64,000 bases of DNA, from the NCBI RefSeq assembly GCF_000425645.1, contig NZ_AUDV01000006.1, positions 124,001 to 188,000 on the forward strand, read 5' to 3'. Below the pieces are notes generated by a model that saw only the letters and a program-made list of their open reading frames with translations, searched no databases and was not told where the DNA came from. Made by a program: the position numbers and the translations under genes. Source of the stretch: Gaetbulibacter saemankumensis DSM 17032. GTDB lineage: Bacteria; Bacteroidota; Bacteroidia; Flavobacteriales; Flavobacteriaceae. Positions 1 to 9,098 of the stretch are shown in pieces (positions within the stretch are counted from its first letter, which is position 1; every line of letters begins with the position of its first letter).

Positions 1-630
1 TACCGAACCGCCTTACTAAAAAACAAAGCACGTATTACGGTCACCGATTTAGGAGCAGGTTCAGTAATAACCAAGGACAATAACCGCCAAATATCTGAAA
101 TCGCAAAGTCAGCCGGTACCACACCAAAACGAGCTAAATTATTATTTAGAATCACCAGATACTTAGAATGCCAGCATATTTTAGAATTAGGCACCTCTCT
201 GGGAATCGCAACAACCGCCATGCGATTGGCCAACCCAAAGGCAGCCATAACCAGTATAGAAGGCTGCACCAATATTCATGAAATTGCTCAAAATCAAACC
301 AAAGTGTTTAATTTAGGACCTGTTAATTTTATAAACGCCGATTTTAGCAAGGCCATTGAGAAAGTCCAATCAAATTCATACGACCTCATCTTTTTTGATG
401 GCAACCATCAAAAGGAAGCAACTGGCCATTATTTTGAACGCTTATTAAATACCGCTCACAACAATTCGGTTTTTATTTTCGACGATATTTACTGGTCTAA
501 AGGCATGACGGAAGCCTGGGAACAAATAAAACAGCACCCCAAAGTAACTGTTACCATTGACACCTTCAACTGGGGGTTGGTATTCTTTAGAAAGGAACAA
601 CGTAAAGAACACTTTTCTATTAGAATCTAA
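1..630 (+). CDS. Class I SAM-dependent methyltransferase, 5' end cut off by window
   Basis: The frame is open from base 1, so the gene starts outside the window; 209 residues are visible, and the internal ATG at 220 is not the start. Counting from base 1, LELGTSLGIATTAM (residues 61-74) is the glycine-rich SAM-binding motif. DLIFFDGNH and the later FIFDDIYW are the acidic strand-end motifs seen in Methyltransf_24/O-methyltransferase-like proteins. No transmembrane segment is visible. The family transfers methyl groups from SAM to small molecules; the substrate here cannot be read from the sequence. No downstream gene is coupled to it, since a repeat-rich gap of 400 bases follows. The fold assignment is good; O-methylation is only inferred. 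Confidence 0.8.
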   Translation, partial: YRTALLKNKARITVTDLGAGSVITKDNNRQISEIAKSAGTTPKRAKLLFRITRYLECQHILELGTSLGIATTAMRLANPKAAITSIEGCTNIHEIAQNQTKVFNLGPVNFINADFSKAIEKVQSNSYDLIFFDGNHQKEATGHYFERLLNTAHNNSVFIFDDIYWSKGMTEAWEQIKQHPKVTVTIDTFNWGLVFFRKEQRKEHFSIRI

Positions 631-638
631 TAGCACCT

Positions 639-929
639 GTCATTCAGAGCGCCGGTAAGAATCTTGACAAACGAAACACTCACATCAACTTGTCATTCTG
701 TGCATTTGATATTAAGAAAAGTAAACACCATTTAAGGTATAAAGAAAGAATCTCCTCCTAAACTTACGAACCGGTATTGTCATCCTGAGCTTAGCCTGTT
801 CTGAGCTTGTCGAAGAATCGAAGGATCTCATTAGTCCCAATACCTTCATTAAAAGATGCTCCAGTCATAACCTACTGCTGCATGACATCACTTGTCATCT
901 ATAGCGCACCGAAGAATCTAATAAAATAA
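639..929. repeat. Cluster of degenerate TGTCATyCTGAGC...GAAGAATCT dispersed repeats
   Basis: The gap 631-1032 has no credible gene. It holds at least four relatives of one short unit. One starts at 639 (TGTCATTCAGAGC, ending AAGAATCT). A partial one starts at 691 (TGTCATTCTG). A composite copy lies at 778-832, with TGTCATCCTGAGCTT, a second CTGAGCTTGTCGAAG and then CGAAGGATCTCA. A degenerate one lies at 893-919 (TGTCATCTATAGC...GAAGAATCT). Such units are scattered between genes in many Bacteroidota genomes and resemble REP-type elements. Their function is unknown; the family link is from memory and not searched. Confidence 0.7.
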
Positions 930-1032
930 AATCAACAAGACATAAACTTTAATATTTAAGTATTAACCCCTAATTTCGTAATACGAATAAAACATCAGAA
1001 AAAAGATAGGTTTTAACCATAACACCCATTAA

Positions 1033-1608
1033 ATGAAAATTTACACTAAAACGGGAGATCGAGGCACCACAGCACTTTTTGGTGGCACCAGAGTACCTAA
1101 ACATCATATCCGCATTGAAAGTTACGGCACTGTCGACGAACTAAACTCTTACATAGGTTTAATTCGTGATCAGAACATAGACCTTAATTACAAAAATGTG
1201 TTAGTTCACATCCAGGACCGTTTGTTTACCGTGGGAGCCATCATGGCAACCGATCCCGAAAAAGCCATACTGAAAAACGGCAAAGAACGCCTAAATATTC
1301 CTAAAATAGACAATAGTGACATTGAAGGTTTAGAGCTGGAAATGGACACAATGAATGAAGCCTTACCGCCTATGACTCACTTTGTGCTTCCGGGCGGTCA
1401 CCAAACCGTGTCATTCTGTCACATAGCCCGCTGTGTTTGCAGAAGAGCTGAGCGTTTAGCAACGGCACTTAATGACATAGAAGCTGTCGATGCCAACTGT
1501 TTAATTTACTTAAACCGCCTTTCTGACTACCTTTTTGTATTGGCACGGAAGTTGTCTTATGACTTGCGAGCAAAAGAAATAAAATGGATACCTGAAAAAC
1601 ACAAATAA
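1033..1608 (+). CDS. pduO: ATP:cob(I)alamin adenosyltransferase, PduO type
   Basis: This enzyme moves the 5'-deoxyadenosyl group of ATP onto cob(I)alamin to make adenosylcobalamin. At 191 residues it is a full-length PduO-family protein. The N-terminal KIYTKTGDRGTTALFGG (residues 2-18) is the family's ATP-binding signature. SYGTVDELNSYIG follows near residue 30. The helix CHIARCVCRRAERLA near residue 130 carries the conserved RxxxRRAER, and NRLSDYLFVLAR is the closing family motif. ATG 1033 is the natural start. No other cobalamin genes are nearby, so it probably serves salvage of imported corrinoid. A terminator is not obvious; 228 AT-rich bases separate it from the next gene. Confidence 0.93.
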   Translation: MKIYTKTGDRGTTALFGGTRVPKHHIRIESYGTVDELNSYIGLIRDQNIDLNYKNVLVHIQDRLFTVGAIMATDPEKAILKNGKERLNIPKIDNSDIEGLELEMDTMNEALPPMTHFVLPGGHQTVSFCHIARCVCRRAERLATALNDIEAVDANCLIYLNRLSDYLFVLARKLSYDLRAKEIKWIPEKHK

Positions 1609-1783
1609 TTGTGAGCACGAATTCTTAAAATTGAAAGATTAGGACTAACAATTATTCAGATTTCAGAATTCTTTTAATCTTTCACGCTAAAAAATTATTA
1701 ATCTAATGATGCTATTAATTTGATAGTTTTAGCTGTAAAAAAATACGTTCTTTTAAAATATAATTAAATAATTGTTTTTTTTC

Positions 1784-1813
1784 TTGCATGTTTAAACTAA
1801 AAAATTATTTTTG
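1784..1813 (+). promoter_or_regulatory. Bacteroidota promoter of the DUF2795 gene
   Basis: TTG at 1784-1786 and TATTTTTG at 1806-1813, separated by 19 bases, match the Bacteroidota primary sigma-factor consensus (TTTG / TAnnTTTG). The predicted transcription start lies about 15-20 bases before the ATG at 1837. Confidence 0.75.
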
Positions 1814-1836
1814 CACAAAATTTAAACGCACATAAC

Positions 1837-2058
1837 ATGTATTGGACTTTAGAATTAGCATCCTATTTAAGTGATGCACCTTGGCCAGCAACAAAAGACG
1901 AGTTGATAGATTACGCTATTAGAACAGGCGCACCTCTAGAGGTTGTTGAAAATTTACAGTCTATTGAAGATGAAGGAGATGCCTACGATTCTATTGAAGA
2001 GATTTGGTCAGACTATCCTACCGACGAAGATTACCTTTGGAACGAGGATGAATATTAA
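1837..2058 (+). CDS. DUF2795 domain protein, small and acidic
   Basis: This is a 73-residue, strongly acidic protein (theme SIEEIWSDYPTDEDYLWNEDEY at the C-terminus, read in part). It begins MYWTLELASYLSDAPWPATKDELIDYA, which matches what I know of the DUF2795 family common in Bacteroidota. The first half resembles a small helical domain (ELIDYAIRTGAPLEVVENL). No enzyme motif is present and the function is unknown. It has its own consensus promoter at 1784-1813 and a terminator at 2079-2107, so it is monocistronic, although it sits directly before secA. The start is fixed by the promoter just upstream. Confidence 0.85.
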   Translation: MYWTLELASYLSDAPWPATKDELIDYAIRTGAPLEVVENLQSIEDEGDAYDSIEEIWSDYPTDEDYLWNEDEY

Positions 2059-2078
2059 TAAAAGCTAAAAGAATAGTT

Positions 2079-2107
2079 AAAAAGTCTCGTATAGAGGCTT
2101 TTTTTTG
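2079..2107 (+). terminator. Intrinsic terminator after the DUF2795 gene
   Basis: The stem AAAGTCTC (2081-2088) pairs with GAGGCTTT (2094-2101, one G-T pair) around a 5-base loop and runs into seven T residues. Confidence 0.75.
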
Positions 2108-2140
2108 TTTCTAAACTTTACATAAACACCCAACATAATG

Positions 2141-2148
2141 TATCTTTG
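2141..2148 (+). promoter_or_regulatory. −7 element of the secA promoter
   Basis: TATCTTTG fits TAnnTTTG exactly and lies 72 bases before the secA ATG, giving a leader of roughly 65 bases. Confidence 0.65.
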
Positions 2149-2220
2149 AAAGGATTTCAAAGACATTGAAACTAACAAAAATAACACCCGGTTCATACCG
2201 GTAAAAAATAACATACACAC

Positions 2221-5200
2221 ATGAGTTTTTTAAATTCAGTACTAAAAGTGTTTGTTGGCGACAAATCCAAACAGGATGTCAAAGCCATCAGACCATTAGT
2301 AGATAAAATTAAGAGTTTCGAATCAGCTTTAGAAGGTTTATCACATGATGAACTGCGCGCCAAAACCGCAGAATTCAAAGCGAAAATAGCCGAAGCGAAT
2401 AAACCTATCAATGATAAAATAGCGGCACTATTAAAAGAGGCCGAGAATACCGAAGATATAGACAAAAGAGAAGATATCTACACGGAAATCGATAAGCTTA
2501 AAGATGAAGCCTATGAATTAACCGAAGGTGTTTTAAACGATATTCTTCCGGAGGCTTTTGCTGTAGTTAAAGAAACAGCAAAACGTTTTACTAATAACAC
2601 CTCGATAACGGTAACGGCAAGCACTTACGATCGCGAACTTTCGGGCACCAAAGATTACGTCACTTTAGAAGACGATAAAGCAACCTGGTCAAACTCATGG
2701 GATGCTGCAGGTAAACCGGTTACCTGGGATATGGTACATTACGATGTACAGCTTATTGGTGGTATTGCCATGCACCAGGGCAAAATAGCCGAAATGCAAA
2801 CAGGTGAAGGTAAAACTTTAGTAGCAACCCTTCCTGTATATCTAAATGCACTTTCAGGTCATGGGGTACATCTGGTAACGGTAAACGATTATTTAGCAAA
2901 ACGTGATAGCGCCTGGATGGCACCTATTTTCCAATTTCACGGCTTAACTATCGATTGTATCGATTACCATCAGCCAAATTCTGAAGGCCGTAAAAAAGCC
3001 TATAACGCCGATATTACCTATGGTACCAATAACGAATTTGGTTTCGATTACCTGCGTGATAATATGGCACATTCACCAAACGATCTGGTACAACGCCCGC
3101 ACCACTTTGCTATTGTCGATGAGGTCGATTCTGTATTAATTGATGATGCCCGTACGCCTTTAATTATTTCTGGTCCGATTCCTCGTGGAGAACACCACGA
3201 ATTTACAGAGTTAAAACCAAAAGTGGATGATATTGTTGGTGTTCAACGTAAATATTTAACAGGAGTACTTGCCGAAGCAAAAAAACTTATTAAAGAAGGA
3301 GACACGAAAGAAGGCGGATTCCAACTATTACGTGTATATCGTGGTATGCCAAAAAACAAGGCACTTATTAAATTTTTAAGTGAAGAAGGCGTTAAGCAAT
3401 TATTACAAAAAACAGAAAACTTCTATATGCAGGACAATAACCGTGAAATGCCTAAGGTAGATGCGGAATTGTACTATGTTATTGAAGAAAAAAATAATCA
3501 GGTAGAGCTTACCGATAAGGGTATTGAATACATTTCTGGTAAAGACAATCCAAATTTCTTTATACTTCCTGAAATAGGACTAGAAATTGCAAAGATTGAG
3601 GACCAGAAGTTACCTAAGGAAGAGGAAGCTGCTTTAAAAGAAGAACTTTATAAGGATTTTGGTGTGAAATCAGAACGCATTCACACCTTAAGTCAGCTTC
3701 TTAAAGCCTATGCCCTCTTTGAAAAAGACATTCAGTACGTTGTTATCGACAACAAAGTTATGATTGTTGATGAGCAAACAGGTCGTATTATGGACGGACG
3801 CCGCTATAGCGACGGACTTCATCAGGCGATTGAAGCTAAAGAAAATGTAAAGATTGAAGATGCTACGCAAACCTTTGCTACCGTAACCCTGCAGAACTAC
3901 TTTAGAATGTACCGTAAACTTTCTGGTATGACCGGTACAGCGGTTACTGAAGCTGGAGAGTTCTGGGAAATTTACGAATTAGATGTGGTTGAAATTCCAA
4001 CCAACCGCCCTATTGCGCGTGATGACCGTGATGATTTGGTTTACAAAACCAAACGTGAAAAATACAACGCGGTAATAGAAGAAGTAACGAAGCTTTCTCA
4101 GGCAGGCCGCCCGGTATTAATTGGTACCACATCGGTAGAAATAAGTGAATTGCTTGGTAAAATGCTTGCTATTCGTAAAATACCACACAACGTATTAAAT
4201 GCCAAACTTCATAAAAAAGAGGCTGATATAGTTGCCGAAGCTGGTCGTCCAGGACAGGTTACTATTGCAACCAATATGGCAGGTCGTGGTACGGATATTA
4301 AATTAACAGACGAAGTTAAAAATGCCGGAGGTTTAGCTATTATAGGTACGGAGCGTCACGATTCACGTCGTGTAGACCGTCAGTTACGTGGTCGTGCAGG
4401 TCGTCAGGGAGACCCGGGAAGTTCACAATTTTATGTATCCTTAGAAGATAACCTTATGCGTTTATTTGGTAGTGAACGCATTGCCAAAATGATGGACCGA
4501 ATGGGACTTCAGGAAGGTGAAGTGATTCAACACTCCATGATTTCAAAATCTATTGAACGCGCTCAGAAAAAAGTAGAAGAAAATAACTTCGGAGTTCGTA
4601 AGCGTTTATTAGAATATGATGATGTTATGAACGCCCAACGTGAAGTAGTTTATAAGCGTCGTCATCACGCCCTATTTGGAGAACGTTTACGTGTTGATTT
4701 AGCCAATATGATTTTCGACACTTCTGAAGGGATTACGGAAAGCAATAAAGCTGTGAATGACTTTAAGAATTTCGAATTTGAATTAATTCGTTATTTCTCC
4801 ATGAGCTCTCCAATAACAGAAGCTGAATTCGAAAAATTATCAACACAGGAAATTACTTCAAAAGTTTACCGCGCCGCTTTTGAACATTATACAGAGAAAA
4901 TGACGCGCAATGCAGAAATTGCATTCCCTGTTATTAAAAATGTTTACGAAACACAGCGTGATAAATTCAAACGTATTGTCGTGCCTTTTACCGATGGCAT
5001 TAAGAGTTTAAATGTGGTTACCGATCTTGAAAAAGCATACGAAACCAATGGTAAACAATTAATTAATGACTTCGAAAAGAACATTACCTTAGCCATTATT
5101 GACGATGCGTGGAAAACGCATTTACGTAAAATGGACGAGTTAAAACAATCCGTACAATTAGCGGTTCACGAACAAAAAGACCCTTTACTTATATACAAAT

Positions 5201-5574
5201 TTGAAGCTTTCGAATTGTTCAAGGGCATGATTGATCAAGTGAATAAAGATGTTATTTCATTCTTATTTAAAGGCGAATTACCTCAGGAAACTCAAAACAC
5301 GATTCAGGAAGCACGTGCTCGCAAACAGGAAAAATTAAATATTGAAAAAGAAGAAATTCCTAATCTTGATGAGCGTTCGGCACAAAGCAGAACTGCAGGA
5401 AATACGCAACGCCAACCTGAAGTTGTTGAAACTATAGTTCGAGACAAACCAAAAATTGGTCGTAACGATCGTGTTACCATTAAAAATGTTATGAATGGTG
5501 AAAGTAAATCTTTAAAATACAAACAAGCTGAGCCATTAATTGCTAAAGGTGATTGGGTTCTTGTTGAAGATTAG
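2221..5574 (+). CDS. secA: Preprotein translocase ATPase SecA
   Basis: SecA is the motor that pushes unfolded secretory proteins through SecYEG at the inner membrane. At 1117 residues it is longer than the roughly 900 of E. coli, as is usual in Bacteroidota. Walker A GEGKT is at residues 195-199, the DEVD Walker B at 300-303, and motif VI QLRGRAGRQGDPG starts at residue 721. The extra length includes an insertion between about residues 340 and 480. The C-terminal tail keeps IGRND (1079-1083), but the usual CxCxSGKKYKxCH zinc motif behind it is absent. The gene has its own promoter and a strong terminator at 5602-5634. SecE is encoded at 52.7 kb. Confidence 0.98.
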   Translation: MSFLNSVLKVFVGDKSKQDVKAIRPLVDKIKSFESALEGLSHDELRAKTAEFKAKIAEANKPINDKIAALLKEAENTEDIDKREDIYTEIDKLKDEAYELTEGVLNDILPEAFAVVKETAKRFTNNTSITVTASTYDRELSGTKDYVTLEDDKATWSNSWDAAGKPVTWDMVHYDVQLIGGIAMHQGKIAEMQTGEGKTLVATLPVYLNALSGHGVHLVTVNDYLAKRDSAWMAPIFQFHGLTIDCIDYHQPNSEGRKKAYNADITYGTNNEFGFDYLRDNMAHSPNDLVQRPHHFAIVDEVDSVLIDDARTPLIISGPIPRGEHHEFTELKPKVDDIVGVQRKYLTGVLAEAKKLIKEGDTKEGGFQLLRVYRGMPKNKALIKFLSEEGVKQLLQKTENFYMQDNNREMPKVDAELYYVIEEKNNQVELTDKGIEYISGKDNPNFFILPEIGLEIAKIEDQKLPKEEEAALKEELYKDFGVKSERIHTLSQLLKAYALFEKDIQYVVIDNKVMIVDEQTGRIMDGRRYSDGLHQAIEAKENVKIEDATQTFATVTLQNYFRMYRKLSGMTGTAVTEAGEFWEIYELDVVEIPTNRPIARDDRDDLVYKTKREKYNAVIEEVTKLSQAGRPVLIGTTSVEISELLGKMLAIRKIPHNVLNAKLHKKEADIVAEAGRPGQVTIATNMAGRGTDIKLTDEVKNAGGLAIIGTERHDSRRVDRQLRGRAGRQGDPGSSQFYVSLEDNLMRLFGSERIAKMMDRMGLQEGEVIQHSMISKSIERAQKKVEENNFGVRKRLLEYDDVMNAQREVVYKRRHHALFGERLRVDLANMIFDTSEGITESNKAVNDFKNFEFELIRYFSMSSPITEAEFEKLSTQEITSKVYRAAFEHYTEKMTRNAEIAFPVIKNVYETQRDKFKRIVVPFTDGIKSLNVVTDLEKAYETNGKQLINDFEKNITLAIIDDAWKTHLRKMDELKQSVQLAVHEQKDPLLIYKFEAFELFKGMIDQVNKDVISFLFKGELPQETQNTIQEARARKQEKLNIEKEEIPNLDERSAQSRTAGNTQRQPEVVETIVRDKPKIGRNDRVTIKNVMNGESKSLKYKQAEPLIAKGDWVLVED

Positions 5575-5601
5575 ATATCGTTTTATAATTCAAACCTTTA
5601 T

Positions 5602-5634
5602 AAAAAATCCCGATGCTATTATCGGGATTTTTTT
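5602..5634 (+). terminator. Intrinsic terminator of secA
   Basis: A perfect 13-base stem, AAAAAATCCCGAT / ATCGGGATTTTTT, with loop GCTATT. It lies inside the longest frame of the next gene, which argues that the next gene starts further downstream. Confidence 0.92.
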
Positions 5635-5637
5635 ATT

Positions 5638-5645
5638 TATTTTTG
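5638..5645 (+). promoter_or_regulatory. −7 element before the acyltransferase gene
   Basis: TATTTTTG matches TAnnTTTG and sits just after the secA terminator, 14 bases before the TTG start at 5660. No clear −33 TTG is seen. Confidence 0.6.
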
Positions 5646-5659
5646 CAAAAAAAATTACC

Positions 5660-6706
5660 TTGACGACAAAACACCTATTTTCTTCATTACCTCAACAGCA
5701 AAGAATCAATGAAATTGATATCCTTAAGGGACTCGTAATTAGTTTAATGATTTTATCTCATACCCTTCATTTTTTCACGAAGTCTACATTTATAGGAGAT
5801 AAAATTATTTTAATATCCAAACTAACATCATTTTCTTGTTTTGTATTTTGTTTTGGGTTTGCCTGCTGGAAAGCTTATGTAGATAAAGCGATTCCACCCA
5901 GGAAAAAAATTTTTTTAACGGCCGCAAAAATATATACAGCCTATATCATTTCAGGTTGTTCCTATCGATTATTTGTCGATAAAAGTTTAACCTTTGAAGA
6001 ATCCATTAATATTTTCTTATTTATTGACATTCCAGGATACAGTGAATTTCTAGTTTTCTATTTTTTTATTGCTATTATTATAGGACTTTTGGCTACCAAA
6101 ATAAAAGCCTGGATGCAATCTAAAAAAGCATTAATAATAACCTTGCTAATTGTATTAACATCCTTTTTATTACCTTCTAAAAGTGATTTCATTCCTATCA
6201 TAGGAGTTTTATTTAGAGGTGTTAAATTCCCATATTTTCCAGTAATTCCATACTTACCTATTTTTATTTATGGCATGTACTGCGCTAAAAACAATGTGTT
6301 TCCTAATTTTCGGTTTCTAAAAATAAGCATTGCCACCATTATTGTTTTTGCACTTTTAATTCAGGTTGATATATTCCGTCTCAAAAGATTTCCCCCTAAC
6401 CCTGTTTGGTTAACACTATGCATTTGTTTTGTAAATATTTTCATTTTTACAATTCATAAATTTTTTAAAATTTCATTAGAAAATAAGCTCATACAAAAGC
6501 TATCTCAAAACTTTGCTTCTATTGGTTACAATACCCTATTCTGTTTTCTCGGAAGTAATATTTTAATCTTTATTCTAAGCAACTACATTGAATTTGAAAA
6601 ATATACTCTCATAGGCTCTTTGTTTGTATGGATACTCATTATGCTTATATTACATTACTTCCATACCATTCAAAATCCTAAAAAAATAGTCTCAGTAAAC
6701 ACTTAA
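5660..6706 (+). CDS. Acyltransferase-3-like polytopic membrane protein (TTG start)
   Basis: This is a 348-residue protein with many hydrophobic segments. Its N-terminus RINEIDILKGLVISLMILSHTLHFF (in part; R15 to F39) resembles the opening of acyltransferase-3 proteins (PF01757), where a His in the first helix is catalytic; here H34 or H37. Such enzymes acylate sugars, lipids or peptidoglycan at the inner membrane; the substrate is unknown. The longest frame begins at 5540 inside secA, but the secA terminator and a promoter lie within it. The first start codon after both is TTG 5660, and no in-frame ATG occurs before residue 30. Family placement is moderate. Confidence 0.7.
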   Translation: MTTKHLFSSLPQQQRINEIDILKGLVISLMILSHTLHFFTKSTFIGDKIILISKLTSFSCFVFCFGFACWKAYVDKAIPPRKKIFLTAAKIYTAYIISGCSYRLFVDKSLTFEESINIFLFIDIPGYSEFLVFYFFIAIIIGLLATKIKAWMQSKKALIITLLIVLTSFLLPSKSDFIPIIGVLFRGVKFPYFPVIPYLPIFIYGMYCAKNNVFPNFRFLKISIATIIVFALLIQVDIFRLKRFPPNPVWLTLCICFVNIFIFTIHKFFKISLENKLIQKLSQNFASIGYNTLFCFLGSNILIFILSNYIEFEKYTLIGSLFVWILIMLILHYFHTIQNPKKIVSVNT

Positions 6707-6840
6707 AACGAAGTACATATAGCCTCAATAAACCCATGAGTTTATTCCAGCTTTTAAAATCATTAAATCAATTTCATATGAGATTCGAAGTTTGATACTA
6801 CCTAGTGCAATAAATTCTGAAATTAGTTAATTATAGACTA

Positions 6841-7530
6841 TTAAATTTTCAACAAAATATTTGGATTCGGACAATTCAGGGCATAAAAATCAACATCTTT
6901 TTTATTACAAACCCCGGGATAATCGCCTTCCAAACCTTGTAAATCCTTTATAACTTGAAAATGTAAATGTGGTGGATAATCACCATTGACTTGTGAGGTT
7001 CCCAAATACCCAATACATTGCCCTTGAGTAACGCTATCACCTACCTTTAAAGTATTGATAGATTCTATACTGAGATGCCCATAAAGTGTATAAAAAATAA
7101 CGTCCTGGTAATGATGTTTCAATATAATGGTTGGGCCATAATCGCCGTAATTCGTATTGTTTTTAATACTATGCACTATACCTTCTAAAACTGCCAAAAC
7201 CCCCGTTCCATCCTGACACCATAAATCAATACCCAAATGAATATTGCGCTCTGTTGCAACATCCTGTTTATTAAAATGAATACTGCGCTTGTAAATGCTT
7301 CTGGTTTCAAGATATCCACCATAGGCTACATCGGCTTTATTTGTTCTCAGATAAGCCTCTATATATTTATGAAATTTTTCAGAGGAAGATACATCAACGG
7401 CATCTAAATCACTATTGGTTTTAGATAAGTCAATATACACAAAATTATCTCCTGTATGATCTATACTCAAAACCTCTAATGGTTCGGAGCATATCGATTT
7501 AAGAACATCTGAAAATAATATCGATTGCAT
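6841..7530 (-). CDS. M23 family metallopeptidase (LytM-like), no signal peptide
   Basis: M23 peptidases cut peptide cross-bridges of peptidoglycan using one zinc. The protein has 229 residues. NIHLGIDLW gives H98 and D102, YGHLS holds H152, and PPHLHFQ gives H188 and H190, so the complete HxxxD...HxH zinc site is present. About 90 residues of unassigned N-terminal sequence precede the catalytic domain. No signal peptide or lipobox is seen, which is odd for a wall enzyme and suggests a cytoplasmic role or non-classical substrate. It is alone on the minus strand between a plus-strand acyltransferase gene and rimO. Confidence 0.88.
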   Translation of the reverse strand: MQSILFSDVLKSICSEPLEVLSIDHTGDNFVYIDLSKTNSDLDAVDVSSSEKFHKYIEAYLRTNKADVAYGGYLETRSIYKRSIHFNKQDVATERNIHLGIDLWCQDGTGVLAVLEGIVHSIKNNTNYGDYGPTIILKHHYQDVIFYTLYGHLSIESINTLKVGDSVTQGQCIGYLGTSQVNGDYPPHLHFQVIKDLQGLEGDYPGVCNKKDVDFYALNCPNPNILLKI

Positions 7531-7591
7531 AGCTATACTTCTATGCTATCAAAAATAGAATAATATTACCTATAAATACAAAAAGAAATCA

Positions 7592-8896
7592 CTAGTTTAC
7601 TACTTGGGCGTATAAGTCGAAATCTGCGGCATCGGTTACTTTAACGGTAGTAAATTCACCCGTTTTTAAATAAGTGATACTGGCATCAATCAACACTTCA
7701 TTATCAACATCTGGTGAATCAAATTCAGTACGACCAACAAAGTAATTCCCTTCTTTCCTATCGATAACCACTTTAAATTCCTGACCTATCTTTTCCTGAT
7801 TCAGCTCCCATGAAATTTGCGACTGTATATCCATAATTTCATTGGCCCTCGCTTGTTTCACTTCTTCAGGAACATCATCTTCTAATGTGTAGGCATGCGT
7901 ATTTTCTTCGTGGCTATAGGTAAAACAACCTAAACGTTCGAAACGCATGTCTTTAACCCACTCTTTAAGTATTTGAAAATCTTCTTCAGTTTCACCAGGG
8001 TACCCAACAATTAGTGTAGTACGTATAGTCATATTAGGTACAGCCCCTCTAAATTCCTGAAGTAATTTTGTGGTTTTCTCTTTAGTAGTTCCGCGTCGCA
8101 TACTTTTAAGAATAGCATCTGAAATATGCTGCAATGGAATATCTAAATAGTTACAAATTTTAGGTTCCCGATTCATAACCTCTAAAACGTCCATAGGAAA
8201 CCCAGTTGGGAATGCATAATGTAAACGAATCCACTCAATTCCCTCTACTTTCACTAAAGCTTCCAATAGTTCAGCCAAGTTACGTTTCTTATATAAATCT
8301 AAACCGTAATACGTTAAATCCTGAGCAATTAAAATTAACTCCTTAACCCCTTTTGCGGCCAATTTTTCAGCTTCAACAACAAGTTCTTCAATAGGTGTAC
8401 TTTTATGCTTGCCACGCATTAAAGGTATGGCACAAAAACTACAAGGACGATCACAGCCTTCAGCTATTTTCAAATAGGCATAATTTTTCGGCGTCGTAGT
8501 TAAACGCTCCCCTATTAATTCATGTCTGTAATCGGCACCTAAAGCTTTTAATAATCCCGGTAATTCCGTTGTCCCGAAATACTGATCGACATCCGGAATT
8601 TCCTTCTCTAAATCTGGCTTATAGCGCTCAGAAAGGCATCCGGTAACAAAAACTTTGTCGACATCGCCTTCCTCCTTTTTCTGCATATACTCTAAAATAG
8701 TATTAATACTCTCCTCTTTAGCATTGTTTATAAATCCGCAGGTATTAATAACAACAATATTGCCTTCTTCCTCATGAACCACATCTTTTCCGCTAGCTTT
8801 CAACTGTCCCATTAACACTTCGCTATCGTAAACATTTTTACTACAACCAAGGGTTACAACATTAATCTTATTCTTTTTTAGAGATTTAGTACGCAT
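7592..8896 (-). CDS. rimO: Ribosomal protein S12 methylthiotransferase RimO
   Basis: RimO is a radical-SAM enzyme that adds a methylthio group to the beta-carbon of an aspartate in ribosomal protein S12. At 434 residues it is full length. The N-terminal UPF0004 domain has its three cluster cysteines at C18 (TLGCSKN), C53 (NTCGF) and C87 (TGCLSE). The radical-SAM triad is C148, C152 and C155 (CDRPCSFC, followed by AIPLMRGKHKS). The C-terminal part, with GQEFKVVIDR and GRTEFDSPDVD, is the TRAM domain that binds S12. ATG 8896 is well supported. The LGCSKN and RGKHKS signatures favour RimO over MiaB. Confidence 0.96.
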   Translation of the reverse strand: MRTKSLKKNKINVVTLGCSKNVYDSEVLMGQLKASGKDVVHEEEGNIVVINTCGFINNAKEESINTILEYMQKKEEGDVDKVFVTGCLSERYKPDLEKEIPDVDQYFGTTELPGLLKALGADYRHELIGERLTTTPKNYAYLKIAEGCDRPCSFCAIPLMRGKHKSTPIEELVVEAEKLAAKGVKELILIAQDLTYYGLDLYKKRNLAELLEALVKVEGIEWIRLHYAFPTGFPMDVLEVMNREPKICNYLDIPLQHISDAILKSMRRGTTKEKTTKLLQEFRGAVPNMTIRTTLIVGYPGETEEDFQILKEWVKDMRFERLGCFTYSHEENTHAYTLEDDVPEEVKQARANEIMDIQSQISWELNQEKIGQEFKVVIDRKEGNYFVGRTEFDSPDVDNEVLIDASITYLKTGEFTTVKVTDAADFDLYAQVVN

Positions 8897-9042
8897 AGTT
8901 TTTATAAATAAAGCTGCAAAGATACATAATGATAGTTGATTTTTAGATGATTTTAACCTTTCGTATCAATAAGACTAAACTAAGGTAATAACATGCCTGC
9001 TTTTTTCAAGTAACAAAATTGGTTATACCCACCTATAAATAC

Positions 9043-9075
9043 AAAACCCCCAATTTGAAGTATTAAATTGGGGGT
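9043..9075 (-). terminator. Intrinsic terminator of the S41 protease gene
   Basis: On the minus strand CCCCCAATTT pairs with AAATTGGGGG (9047-9056 with 9065-9074), followed by TTTTG. It lies 24 bases after the stop codon. Confidence 0.85.
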
Positions 9076-9098
9076 AGAAATTACAATCTATGTATGAG

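Noticed and set aside
6841-7530. M23 peptidase as a phage lysis enzyme
   Set aside because: No phage genes flank it; it lies alone between chromosomal genes, so nothing supports a phage origin.
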